DNA from: Corallococcus sicarius
GTDB taxonomy: Bacteria; Myxococcota; Myxococcia; Myxococcales; Myxococcaceae
Reading direction: 5' to 3'
Length of the DNA stretch: 64,000 bases
NCBI RefSeq assembly: GCF_003611735.1
Contig: NZ_RAWG01000001.1
Coordinates: 99,857 to 163,856, forward strand
Every line of letters begins with the position of its first letter. Position 1 is the stretch's first letter. The position numbers and the translations under genes are program-made. The notes under the pieces are model-generated. The model searched no databases. It was given only the letters and a program-made list of their open reading frames with translations, and was not told where the DNA came from. Positions 36,265-44,741 of the stretch are shown here, in pieces.

Positions 36265-37839
36265 ATGTACCTGAAGCCCGATGTCGCCATCGAGCCGCTG
36301 TTCAACCAGTGGTACGTCTGGTGGTACCTGCTGTCGCCCGCGACGGCGCCCCTCTACGTGTCGCGCCTGCACCTGAAGTTGATGCAGTCGTTCGTCGCGA
36401 ACCCGGACGTGCACGTCGCCGCGCTCCAGAACCCGGCGCTGATGGGCGGCCCCTTCATCAACCACCCCGTCTCGCGCGTGGGGGACGTGAAGGCGCTGCT
36501 CGAGCGCACCACGAAGGACCACGCGGACATGCTGGCCTACACCAAGGCCCTGGCGGACCTGGAGCAGCTGCTCGCCAGCTCCAAGGGTGAGTCCCTGGAG
36601 CCGCTCTACGCGAAGGTGCCGGATCAGCTGCGCGGCTACGTGGAGCTGACGTACGACCTGGCCCACCGCGCCAACGCCCGCATCCTGGAGCCCCTGCTCT
36701 ACCGCAGCAGCCTCTACAAGGAGTCGTCGCAGAGCATTTCGCTGATGCGCGTCACCGGCGACTCGCGCAAGTACGTCTTCAGCACCCCGCGGCTCGAGGG
36801 CGACACGCCGCTGTGGCTCCAGGTGCCGTTCCGCCACGAGGGCATCGACGCGCTCTTCCGCATGCGTCACACGTCGGGCAACCCCGGCCAGGTGGCGGAG
36901 ATGCTGGGCGTGCCGAGCTCCGCGGCGGCCGCGTTCGCGGACCTCTTCACGGAAGAGGCCCCGCGCAAGCCGGAGCCCTACACCGGCCCGGGCGTGCGCG
37001 TGCGCTACTTCGGCCACGCGTGCGTGCTGATGGAGACGCGCGAGGTGTCCGTCCTCACCGACCCCGTCATCAGCTACGAGTTCCCCACGGAGCAGACGCG
37101 CTTCACGCACGCCGACCTGCCGGAGAAGATTGACTACGTCCTCATCACCCACGGCCACGCCGACCACCTGATGATGGAGACGCTGCTGCAATTGCGTCAC
37201 CGCATCGGCACCATCGTCGTGCCGCGCGCCAACGCGTTCTCGCTGGCGGATCCGTCGCTGCGCCTGATGCTGGAGAAGACGGGCTTCCGCAACGTGGTGG
37301 AGATCGACGACCTGCAGGAGATCCGCATCCCCGGCGGTTCGCTGATGGGCATCCCCTTCATCGGCGAGCACAGCGACCTGAGCGTGCAGGCGAAGACGGC
37401 GCACCTCGTGCGCCTGGGCGGCCGCTCCATGCTGATGGCCGCGGACTCCAACGCGCTGGAGCCCCGGATGTACCAGCACCTGACGGAGCTCGTCGGGGAC
37501 CTGGACGCGCTCTACCTGGGCATGGAGTGCGAGGGCGGCCCGATGAGCTGGATGTACGGCCCGCTGCTCAGCCAGCCCCTGCCGCGCAAGATGGACCAGT
37601 CGCGCCGGCTCAACGGCTCCGACTCCGCGCGCGCCACGGAGATCCTCAACCACCTGAAGCCGAAGGAGACCTTCGTCTACGCCATGGGCCAGGAGCCCTG
37701 GCTGCGCCACGTCATGGTGCTCCAGTACGACGAAACAGCGCCGCAGATGATCGAGTCGAACAAGTTCATCGAGGTCTGCCGTGGCCGAAACATTCCGGCG
37801 TCTCGGCCCTTCCTCCGGATGGAGCGCGTGCTGGAGTAG
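36265..37839 (+). CDS. CmlA-like di-iron beta-hydroxylase of a PCP-bound amino acid
   Basis: The protein (524 aa) matches the size and plan of CmlA (532 aa), the di-iron oxygenase that beta-hydroxylates an aminoacyl residue on an NRPS carrier in chloramphenicol synthesis. A helical N-terminal domain (about 1-235, starting MYLKPDVAIEPL) precedes a metallo-beta-lactamase fold with FGHAC (249-253), HGHADH (296-301), GEHSD (367-371) and AADS with Asp394. The GEH motif in place of a plain MBL His is what I associate with the CmlA group. The start is ATG 36265, just after the divergent promoter region; upstream codons in the same frame look non-coding. The sulfotransferase follows 69 bases later. 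The target residue is unknown; the A3/A5 residue, Asp or Asn are candidates. A generic MBL hydrolase is the alternative, less likely given the N-terminal domain. Confidence 0.8.
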   Translation: MYLKPDVAIEPLFNQWYVWWYLLSPATAPLYVSRLHLKLMQSFVANPDVHVAALQNPALMGGPFINHPVSRVGDVKALLERTTKDHADMLAYTKALADLEQLLASSKGESLEPLYAKVPDQLRGYVELTYDLAHRANARILEPLLYRSSLYKESSQSISLMRVTGDSRKYVFSTPRLEGDTPLWLQVPFRHEGIDALFRMRHTSGNPGQVAEMLGVPSSAAAAFADLFTEEAPRKPEPYTGPGVRVRYFGHACVLMETREVSVLTDPVISYEFPTEQTRFTHADLPEKIDYVLITHGHADHLMMETLLQLRHRIGTIVVPRANAFSLADPSLRLMLEKTGFRNVVEIDDLQEIRIPGGSLMGIPFIGEHSDLSVQAKTAHLVRLGGRSMLMAADSNALEPRMYQHLTELVGDLDALYLGMECEGGPMSWMYGPLLSQPLPRKMDQSRRLNGSDSARATEILNHLKPKETFVYAMGQEPWLRHVMVLQYDETAPQMIESNKFIEVCRGRNIPASRPFLRMERVLE

Positions 37840-37908
37840 CAGGTGACCCGGTAGGCCGTCCGCGCACCGGTTATCCGGGAGGGCGGGTTTTGCTATGGAT
37901 GCGTCCCC

Positions 37909-38793
37909 ATGGCTCCCCGTCCTCCCACGACCCGTCCCGTGCTGCGAGCGGTGTTGAACGCCGCGGTGGCGTTCTTCCTCATGCTGCGCAACCTGGTGGT
38001 GTTGGCGTTCGACATCTTCCGCTGGCTGCGGCTGCGCTACGTGTGGCTGAAGCCCCGTCCGACGGACATCTACATCTCCACCGCGCCCAAGGCAGGGACG
38101 ACGTGGATGCAGCAGATCGTCTACCAGCTGCTCACGCGCGGCCGGGGTGAGTACGAGCACATCCTCCAGGTGGCGCCCATGGTGGACATGGTGGCGCTGC
38201 TGCCCCACGGAGAGCGGCTGCTGGACGGGCTGGCGGAGCCGCGCATCCTGAAGACGCACCTGGCCTACTGGGCCCTGCGTGCGCCCAAGAACTGCCGCAT
38301 CATCTACGTCACGCGCTCCGCCGCGGACAGCCTGCTGTCCCGCTACCACCACAACTGTTTGATGACCGGAACGCAGCTGGACTTCGACGGCTTCTTCCGC
38401 CAGCACATGGGCGTCAACGAGTGGGGCAAGCACCTGGCCTCGTGGTGGCCGCACCGCAACGACCCCAACGTGCTGCACCTGCGCTATGCGGACCTCATCG
38501 CGGACCGCGAGTCGTGCCTGCGCCGCATTGGCGCCTTCCTGGGCGTCCCCGTGCAGGACGAGGACCTGCCGCTCCTGATGGAGAAGACGAGCTTCGAGCA
38601 CATGAAGCAGAACGACTTCCGCTTCGACCCGCGGCTGACGCTGTACGAGCCGTTGGCCCCGGGCCGGGGCTTCGTCTTCAAGGGCGGCATGGGCCGCGGC
38701 AAGCAGGCCATGAAGCCGGAGCAGCAGGCCCAGCTGGACACACGCGTCAACAGCATGCGCCAGAAGATGGGCATCAGCGACGACGCGCTCTGA
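37909..38793 (+). CDS. PAPS-dependent sulfotransferase
   Basis: The protein (294 aa) is a cytosolic-type sulfotransferase. The 5'-phosphosulfate loop is TAPKAGTTW (58-66), the likely catalytic His is in KTHLAY (117), the 3'-phosphate site is TRSAADSLLSRYH (135-147) and the C-terminal KGGMGRGK resembles the PAPS-binding RKGxxGxWK segment. A hydrophobic stretch at about 15-40 may anchor it to the membrane. It would move sulfate from PAPS to a hydroxyl, for example the phenol of Hpg, Ser or a new beta-hydroxyl. The CysDNC genes at 57209-59947 can supply PAPS. It is probably in one transcript with the hydroxylase upstream and converges on the peptidase gene with an 18-base gap. Confidence 0.88.
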   Translation: MAPRPPTTRPVLRAVLNAAVAFFLMLRNLVVLAFDIFRWLRLRYVWLKPRPTDIYISTAPKAGTTWMQQIVYQLLTRGRGEYEHILQVAPMVDMVALLPHGERLLDGLAEPRILKTHLAYWALRAPKNCRIIYVTRSAADSLLSRYHHNCLMTGTQLDFDGFFRQHMGVNEWGKHLASWWPHRNDPNVLHLRYADLIADRESCLRRIGAFLGVPVQDEDLPLLMEKTSFEHMKQNDFRFDPRLTLYEPLAPGRGFVFKGGMGRGKQAMKPEQQAQLDTRVNSMRQKMGISDDAL

Positions 38794-38811
38794 AACGCGC
38801 GCGCGACGGCT

Positions 38812-40488
38812 TCAGCGCTTGCGGCGCTGGAGCCTTCGCAGCCCCGCGAGCAGCGCTTCTCCATCCGGTGTGCCCAGGCCGGTGCACGCGTTCCACAGGG
38901 CGCCCTCGCTTGCGAACCACGCGCCGTTGCCGCCCTGGGTGATGCGATTGAGGACGGGCGCTCCTTCGCTGATCAGCGCGTAGAGGCGGGGGTGGAGGAA
39001 GCCCACGCGCTGGCCCAGGGCCTCGTTGAGGCGGACGATGAGCGCGGCCCACATGGGCGCGGCGGCGCTCGTGCCCGCGGCCACTCCGGACTGACCCTTG
39101 AAGTAGATCTGGTAGCCGGTGTGCAGGTCGGCGTTGGCCGCGACGTCGGGCACGCCGCGCCCGGGGGTGCGCGACACCACCTTGAACACGCCGTTCTCCC
39201 ACGACGTCGTCACGCACTCGGGCACGTTCATGCCCCGCTGGTACAGGGGCAGCGCGTTCATGGTGCTCACCCCGCCGCTGCTCGCGCCGGCTGCTACCGC
39301 CGGGCCCCGGGGGCTCATGCACATGGACTCGCCCAGCCGGTTCCACACGCGCTCGTGGTGGATGGTGTCGCCCCTGCCTTCGAGCGTCGTGCCGCCGCAG
39401 CCCAGCACCAGCGCGCTCGCGGCGGGGTAGCTCGTCGCCGCCACCGTAATGGCACCCGTAGGTGAGCCGCCCTCGGTGGGCACCTGCGAGCCCAGGTCAC
39501 CGGAGGCCGCGCACACGGTGATGCCCAGGAGCGCCGCCTCGCGGAAGAGCCGTTCGAAGGCCGCCTCCTCGCCCTTCTGGATGAGCGACCCTTCGTAGAA
39601 GGACCAGCTGGTGGTGAGCACCGACGGCCGGTTCACCCGGTCGCTGATGGCCGTGGCGAGGATGCGGTGGTAGTCGTGCAGCGAGTAGTCCCTGGAGCCC
39701 GCGTTGTAGACGACGACGCGCGCCTTCGGACACGTCGCGGCCACCAGCTCCACGTCCATGGTGACCTCCGCGTTGGACGCGACGCTGAAGCCCGGCGTGT
39801 TGGGCCCCACGTCCACCGGTGCCTCCCGCTTCACGCCCAGCTCCGCGAGGTAGGCCGTCAGGTCCGACGCCTTGTAGCCCCCGGCGAGTTCGATGATGCC
39901 CACGCACTGGCCCTCGCCCTGCGTCGCGGGATAGCGATAGAGGCGCGCCACCTCCTCGGGCGTGTACGAGCGCAGGCCCGCCTGCGCCGCCTGCTTCGCG
40001 GGCACGGGCAGGGACGCCGCGCTGTGGGTGACGAGCGGGCGCGTGTCCAGGCCGAACACCCACTCCACCACGTCGCGCAGGGAGCGCGGCAGCGAGACGG
40101 GCTTCGTGTGGCTGAGGAACGACACCTTGCCGTGCTGGAAGCGCTTCAGGTCCACGCCGAAGGCCTTCTGGAGCGAGGCCGGCTTCCCCGCGAGCCGCAC
40201 GTGGCCCCGGTCGCGCTGCACGGAGGTGACGCTCAGGTCGTGCGCCTTCGCGAAGCGCTTCACCGTGGCCAGGTCCTTCTTCGACGTGCCGTACTTCTCC
40301 TCGAACTCCTCGTGCGTGAGCGGACGGCGCGGTGGCTCCGCGCACAGCGCCTCCACCGTCGGCAGCGGCGCGCCGTGGCGCAGCACCAGGGTGACCTCCA
40401 CGGTGCCGGTGGGGGTACGGCTGCGGATGGGAGGGCGCGCGGGGATGGGCGAGACACGCTCGCTGTGCAGGAGGGAGATGGGGGCCAT
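38812..40488 (-). CDS. S53 sedolisin (kumamolisin-like) peptidase
   Basis: This 558-aa acid serine-carboxyl peptidase has an N-terminal pro-kumamolisin activation domain (about 28-160) and a catalytic domain with Glu241 and Asp245 in EVTMDVE, the oxyanion Asp331 in SGDLGSQ and the nucleophile Ser474 in GTSAAAP. The start is ATG 40488 (MAPISLLHSE), preceded by AGAAAG; the frame stays open upstream but those codons run over the divergent gene. There is no classical signal peptide, although most of the family is secreted after autoprocessing. It is divergent from the TOMM cyclodehydratase gene with 94 bases between the starts. That position makes it a candidate leader peptidase for the TOMM precursor, but it could equally be an unrelated degradative enzyme, which myxobacteria have in number. 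Confidence 0.93.
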   Translation of the reverse strand: MAPISLLHSERVSPIPARPPIRSRTPTGTVEVTLVLRHGAPLPTVEALCAEPPRRPLTHEEFEEKYGTSKKDLATVKRFAKAHDLSVTSVQRDRGHVRLAGKPASLQKAFGVDLKRFQHGKVSFLSHTKPVSLPRSLRDVVEWVFGLDTRPLVTHSAASLPVPAKQAAQAGLRSYTPEEVARLYRYPATQGEGQCVGIIELAGGYKASDLTAYLAELGVKREAPVDVGPNTPGFSVASNAEVTMDVELVAATCPKARVVVYNAGSRDYSLHDYHRILATAISDRVNRPSVLTTSWSFYEGSLIQKGEEAAFERLFREAALLGITVCAASGDLGSQVPTEGGSPTGAITVAATSYPAASALVLGCGGTTLEGRGDTIHHERVWNRLGESMCMSPRGPAVAAGASSGGVSTMNALPLYQRGMNVPECVTTSWENGVFKVVSRTPGRGVPDVAANADLHTGYQIYFKGQSGVAAGTSAAAPMWAALIVRLNEALGQRVGFLHPRLYALISEGAPVLNRITQGGNGAWFASEGALWNACTGLGTPDGEALLAGLRRLQRRKR

Positions 40489-40582
40489 GGGTGGCTTTCT
40501 ACCACGCACGCCCTGGCCGCCTCCCGCGCACCCACGGTCATATCCAGCGCCGCGCGCCCCGGGTAGGCTCGCCCGCCTGCTC
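40489..40582. promoter_or_regulatory. Divergent promoter region, peptidase and TOMM genes
   Basis: These 94 bases lie between two divergent starts and should contain both promoters. I see no strong sigma70-type boxes. Confidence 0.4.
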
Positions 40583-42769
40583 ATGAACCGAGTCCTCCGC
40601 ATCAAGCCCCACCTGCGCGTCGAGGTGCTCGATGCGCGACGCGTCTTCCTCGTCGGTGAGCGCTCCCACTTCCTCCTGGAGGGGGCGCTGCACGCGCGCA
40701 TCGTGCCCCTGCTGGATGGCGAGCGCACCGTGGCCCAGGTCATCAGCGCGCTGGAGGGACAGGCCTCCGCGCCAGAGGTGCTCTACGCGCTGTCGCTCCT
40801 GGAGGAGCGCGGCCACGTGGAGGAAGCGGAGGACGTGTTCGACGCGGAGGTCGCCGGGTTCTGGGAGTCGCTGGGCATCGACGCGGCGGTCGCGGCCGGA
40901 CGGCTGCTGGACACGCCCGTCGCCGTGCGCGCCGTCGCGGGCGAGGACGTCGAGCGGCTGACGGACGCCCTGCGCGACACCGGCCTGGACGTGCGCGAAG
41001 AGGCGGACCGCCACGTCCTGCTGGTGGATGACTACCTGTCCCCAGAGGCACGGGAGCTCGCGCGGGCGGCCCGGAGCGCGGGCGTGACGTTCCTGCCGGT
41101 GAAGGTCACGGGCTCCGCGTGCCATGCGGGCCCCGTCGTCGTGCCCGGAGAGGGCGCGTGCTGGACGTGCCTCACGGAGGGGCTCTGGGGCAACCGCCCT
41201 GTCGAGCAGTACCTGGCGCGCAGGGGCGGACGGACGCACGCGCCCCGGCCGCCGCGCACCGGCCTGCCCACCACGGCGCAGGCGGGGCTGTCGTTCGCGG
41301 CGACCCTCGTCGCCCGGTGGGTGGTGGATGGAGACGTGGCGCGGCACGCGCGGCTGTGGACGCTCGACTTCGCCACCTGGAAGCTGGAGTCGCATGCCGT
41401 GACGCGCAGGCCGCAGTGTCCCGACTGCGGCGACCCGATGATGCTGGAAGCGCGTGCGCGGCAACCGCTGGTGCTGGCCTCTCGCCCCAAGCGCTTCACG
41501 GGGGATGGCGGCCACCGCATCCTCACGCCCGAGGAGACGTGGGAGCGCCACCGTCACCTCGTGAGCCCCGTGACGGGCGTGGTGAGCGACCTGCGCGCGG
41601 TGCCGGGGGACGCGCCGCTGGGCCACGTGCAGTCCGCCCTCTTCCGCGTGTGCCCGTGGACGGACGCGCCGGCCTCCGACGACTTCCACCGCGTGGCCAG
41701 CGGCAAGGGACGCACCGAGGCCCAGGCCCGCGCGGGCGCGCTGTGCGAGGCCCTGGAGCGCTACAGCGCCGTGTTCCACGGGGACGAGCCGCGCGTCCAC
41801 GCCACCGCGTCATCACTGGGGCCCAGGGCCATCCACCCGGACGCGCTCCAGCACTTCAGCGCTGCCCAGTTCGGGAACCGGCCCGAGGGCCCGGGCCACC
41901 GGGATGCGCGCACCGCCGTGCCCCGGCCCTACGCGGATCAACCGATGGACTGGAGCCCGGCGTGGTCGCTCACGCACGGTGAGCACCGCTCCGTGCCCAC
42001 GACGTTCGCGTACCTCTTCGCGCCGCCGCCCGCGGACGGGCCCTTCGCCCTCTTCAACTCCAACGGGAACGCGGCCGGCAACTGCGTGGAGGAGGCCATC
42101 CTCCAGGGCTTCCTGGAGCTGGTGGAGCGCGATGCGGTGGCGCTCTGGTGGTACAACCGCCTGCGCCGTCCGCGCGTGGACCTGGGCAGCTTCAACGAGC
42201 CGTGGTTCGCCTCCGTGGAAGCGCACTACCGGACGCTGGGCCTGCGGCTGTGGGTGCTCGACCTCACGCACGACCTGGGCATCCCGGTGTTCGTCGCGCT
42301 CGCGTGGTCTCCGGAGCGCGGCCGGGCCTGGGCCGGCTGCGGCAGCCACTTCGACGCGAAGCTCGCCGTGCAGCGCGCGCTCACGGAGGTGGCCCAGTGC
42401 TACGACCCGAAGGACCTGTCACCGTCGCCGTGGGACACCCGCGCGCACGCGGACCCCTCGTGGCTCCTTCCCGACGAGGCGGCCCCTCCACGCGTCCGGC
42501 TCGACTTCCCGCGCGTGGAGCACGATGACCTGCGGGACGACGTGATTGCCTGCGTCGAGCGCGCCGCGAGCGTGGGGCTGGAGACGCTGGTGGTGGACCA
42601 GGGGCGCCCGGAGGTGGGGCTGTCCGCGGTGAAGGTCATCGTGCCGGGCCTGCGACACTTCTGGCCCCGCCTCGGCCCTGGCCGGCTGTATGACGTGCCG
42701 GTGCGGATGGGGTGGTTGGCCGAACCCCTGACGGAAGCCCAGCTCAACCCCGTGCCCTTCTACTTCTGA
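40583..42769 (+). CDS. TOMM cyclodehydratase, E1-like/YcaO fusion
   Basis: This enzyme turns Cys/Ser/Thr of a leader-bound peptide into azolines using ATP. The protein (728 aa) joins an E1/ThiF-like partner to YcaO. The first 80 residues look like a RiPP recognition element; residues 110-300 form the E1-like part with a zinc tetrad (C193, C196, C279, C282); residues 330-728 are YcaO, with ARAGALCEALERYSA (382-396) and the ATP-site run NSNGNAAGNCVEEAILQ (492-508). It ends NPVPFYF, like the Pro-rich tail of azoline-forming YcaO proteins. The start is ATG 40583. It is the first gene of a plus-strand operon, with eight bases or fewer to the next gene. Its substrate is most likely the HCCGSPCC precursor at 47372-47794. 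Confidence 0.93.
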   Translation: MNRVLRIKPHLRVEVLDARRVFLVGERSHFLLEGALHARIVPLLDGERTVAQVISALEGQASAPEVLYALSLLEERGHVEEAEDVFDAEVAGFWESLGIDAAVAAGRLLDTPVAVRAVAGEDVERLTDALRDTGLDVREEADRHVLLVDDYLSPEARELARAARSAGVTFLPVKVTGSACHAGPVVVPGEGACWTCLTEGLWGNRPVEQYLARRGGRTHAPRPPRTGLPTTAQAGLSFAATLVARWVVDGDVARHARLWTLDFATWKLESHAVTRRPQCPDCGDPMMLEARARQPLVLASRPKRFTGDGGHRILTPEETWERHRHLVSPVTGVVSDLRAVPGDAPLGHVQSALFRVCPWTDAPASDDFHRVASGKGRTEAQARAGALCEALERYSAVFHGDEPRVHATASSLGPRAIHPDALQHFSAAQFGNRPEGPGHRDARTAVPRPYADQPMDWSPAWSLTHGEHRSVPTTFAYLFAPPPADGPFALFNSNGNAAGNCVEEAILQGFLELVERDAVALWWYNRLRRPRVDLGSFNEPWFASVEAHYRTLGLRLWVLDLTHDLGIPVFVALAWSPERGRAWAGCGSHFDAKLAVQRALTEVAQCYDPKDLSPSPWDTRAHADPSWLLPDEAAPPRVRLDFPRVEHDDLRDDVIACVERAASVGLETLVVDQGRPEVGLSAVKVIVPGLRHFWPRLGPGRLYDVPVRMGWLAEPLTEAQLNPVPFYF

Positions 42770-42776
42770 GCACGCC

Positions 42777-44738
42777 ATGACGCTGACGCCTTCGCCCAAG
42801 CCCCGCATCCTGCTCGTCCAGTGCGGCCCGGACCGACGCCACGTCGACCGGGAGACGGAGGATTTCGATCCCGAGCGGGGCCTCGTGAAGCGCGCGACGA
42901 TGACGCCGCTGGCCTGCGCGACGCTCGCGGCGCTCACGCCCGACACCTTCACCGTGGACATCTGGGATGAGGAGCTGCACGGGCAGCTGCGCGTGGACAC
43001 GCCCGTGGGCGACTACGACATCGTCGGCGTGTCGGTGATGTACTCCGCGCTCACGTATCAGGCCCGCTTCCTGGGCGGCTTCTTCCGCGACCGGGGCGCC
43101 ACCGTCGTCGCGGGCGGGCCCGCCGTGTCCGCCGCGCCGGAGGACTACCGCGGCTTCTTCGACGCGCTCTTCGTCAACGAGGCCGAGCGCACCTGGCCGC
43201 GCTTCCTTTCGGATTACCTCCAGGGCGAGTACGCGCCCGAGTACCGGCAGATCGACAAGCCCGCCCTGAGCGAGAGCCCGCCGCCGCGCTGGGACGGCAT
43301 CGCGGCCGACTTCCCGCGCTACGCCTGGGGCTCCGTGCAGACGACGCGCGGCTGCCCGTTCGACTGCTCGTTCTGCGACGTCATCTACCTGTACGGCCGC
43401 AAGCAGCGGCACAAGCCGGTGGCCCAGGTGCTGGAGGAGGTCCGGCGCCACGCGGTGCTGGGCGCGGAGGGCGTCTTCTTCGCGGACGACGAGTTCATCG
43501 GGGACGCGGGCTACGCGAAGGAGGTGCTCGCGGGGCTGGTGCCCTTGAACCGCGCCCTGCCCCGCCCGCTGCGCTTCTTCACCCAGGTGACGATGAACCT
43601 GAGCCGCGACGCGCAGCTGATGGAAGGCATGGCGGACGCCAACTTCTACACCGTCGTGCTCGGCATCGAGTCGTTCGATCCCGCCGCGCTCAAGGAGGCG
43701 CAGAAGCACCAGAACGTGCGCGCGGACTTGATGGGCGACCTGCTGCGGATTCAAGCGCACGGCATCGGGCCCCGGGGCAGCTTCATCGTCGGGTTCGACC
43801 ACGACACGCCCGCCGTCTTCGACTCGCTGCACGCCAACATCCAGCGCTCGCACCTGCCGTGGGTGGTGGTGGCGCCCCTCCAGGCCCCGCGCGGCACGAA
43901 GCTGTGGACGCGGCTGCGCGCGGAGGGCCGGCTCGCCACGCCGCGCAAGGCGCTGTCGAGAGATCGGGGCGCCATCTCGCTCAACGTGATGCCCCTGGGG
44001 ATGACGCGGCCCCAGTTGCTCGAGGGCTTCCGCGATCTGGTGGAGCGGCTGTCCACCTGGGACGCGGCCTGTGAGCGCATCCGGGGCTTCATCTCCGGCA
44101 TCCAGCGCTTCCCTCGCGTGGAGGAGCCCGCCTGGCCCGAGGCCATCACCGACCGCTTCCTGCGCGAGGCCACCGACGCCTGGGCCCTCACGTCCGCCGA
44201 GCGCGCGGTGTTGGGCGACACGCTCGCCGAGGTCCGCCGCACCGCGCCCACGATGCTGCCGCGCGCGGTGTTCTTCCTCGCGCGCAACCAGAACGAGCGC
44301 CGGCGTCACGAGCGCCTCTTCACCGACTTCGACGCAGTGCTGGCCGCCGAACGCCTGGGCGACTTCATCCCGGACACGCAGCCCGTCTACGTCCCGGCCA
44401 CCTTCGCCACGGCGATGCGCGACGTGTTCCCGGACCTGTACGTGCGGCTGAGCCGCGACCTGCCCGACCGCCGCGACGTGCCCGAGGCGTCACGCGACGT
44501 GCTGGTGGACTTCGTCTCCCGCTGGGGCGAGGGCTTCCAGGCGCTCCAGCCGCAACACCACGAGTTCCTGCGCGAGTTGTGCGACGCTGCGGTGGCGGCC
44601 CGGGGCGGACACCCCGGGGCACTCGCGGCCCTCCAGGCCGACGACGAGCAGGCGCTGCGCACCCAGGCCCGCCGCACGGGCCTGCTGGAAGCGCTGCTCA
44701 AGGACGTGCGCGACGAGCTCGCGAGTTGGGGACGGTGA
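42777..44738 (+). CDS. Cobalamin-binding radical SAM protein, possible methyltransferase
   Basis: The protein (653 aa) has an N-terminal B12-binding-like domain (about 10-150), the radical SAM cluster motif CPFDCSFC (Cys193, Cys197, Cys200) and a long helical C-terminal region (about 400-653). This plan is that of class B radical SAM enzymes, many of which methylate unreactive carbons. In YcaO clusters such as bottromycin's, class B enzymes C-methylate the precursor, so methylation of the TOMM core is a reasonable guess. It lies eight bases after the cyclodehydratase and three before the amidohydrolase, so co-transcription is certain enough. The reaction cannot be read from the sequence. Confidence 0.85.
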   Translation: MTLTPSPKPRILLVQCGPDRRHVDRETEDFDPERGLVKRATMTPLACATLAALTPDTFTVDIWDEELHGQLRVDTPVGDYDIVGVSVMYSALTYQARFLGGFFRDRGATVVAGGPAVSAAPEDYRGFFDALFVNEAERTWPRFLSDYLQGEYAPEYRQIDKPALSESPPPRWDGIAADFPRYAWGSVQTTRGCPFDCSFCDVIYLYGRKQRHKPVAQVLEEVRRHAVLGAEGVFFADDEFIGDAGYAKEVLAGLVPLNRALPRPLRFFTQVTMNLSRDAQLMEGMADANFYTVVLGIESFDPAALKEAQKHQNVRADLMGDLLRIQAHGIGPRGSFIVGFDHDTPAVFDSLHANIQRSHLPWVVVAPLQAPRGTKLWTRLRAEGRLATPRKALSRDRGAISLNVMPLGMTRPQLLEGFRDLVERLSTWDAACERIRGFISGIQRFPRVEEPAWPEAITDRFLREATDAWALTSAERAVLGDTLAEVRRTAPTMLPRAVFFLARNQNERRRHERLFTDFDAVLAAERLGDFIPDTQPVYVPATFATAMRDVFPDLYVRLSRDLPDRRDVPEASRDVLVDFVSRWGEGFQALQPQHHEFLRELCDAAVAARGGHPGALAALQADDEQALRTQARRTGLLEALLKDVRDELASWGR

Positions 44739-44741
44739 GCG

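Noticed and set aside
35904..36305. N-terminal extension of the first NRPS by 134 residues
   Set aside because: The extra residues match nothing in FAALs and lie in an A/T-richer intergenic region; a good Shine-Dalgarno sequence precedes ATG 35903.
36265..37839. Ordinary metallo-beta-lactamase hydrolase or lactamase
   Set aside because: The 235-residue N-terminal domain, the length and the GEHSD motif fit CmlA-type oxygenases better, and it sits beside an NRPS.
36226..38601. 791-aa minus-strand frame opposite the hydroxylase and sulfotransferase
   Set aside because: It has no recognisable motif and is the shadow of two clear genes with catalytic signatures.
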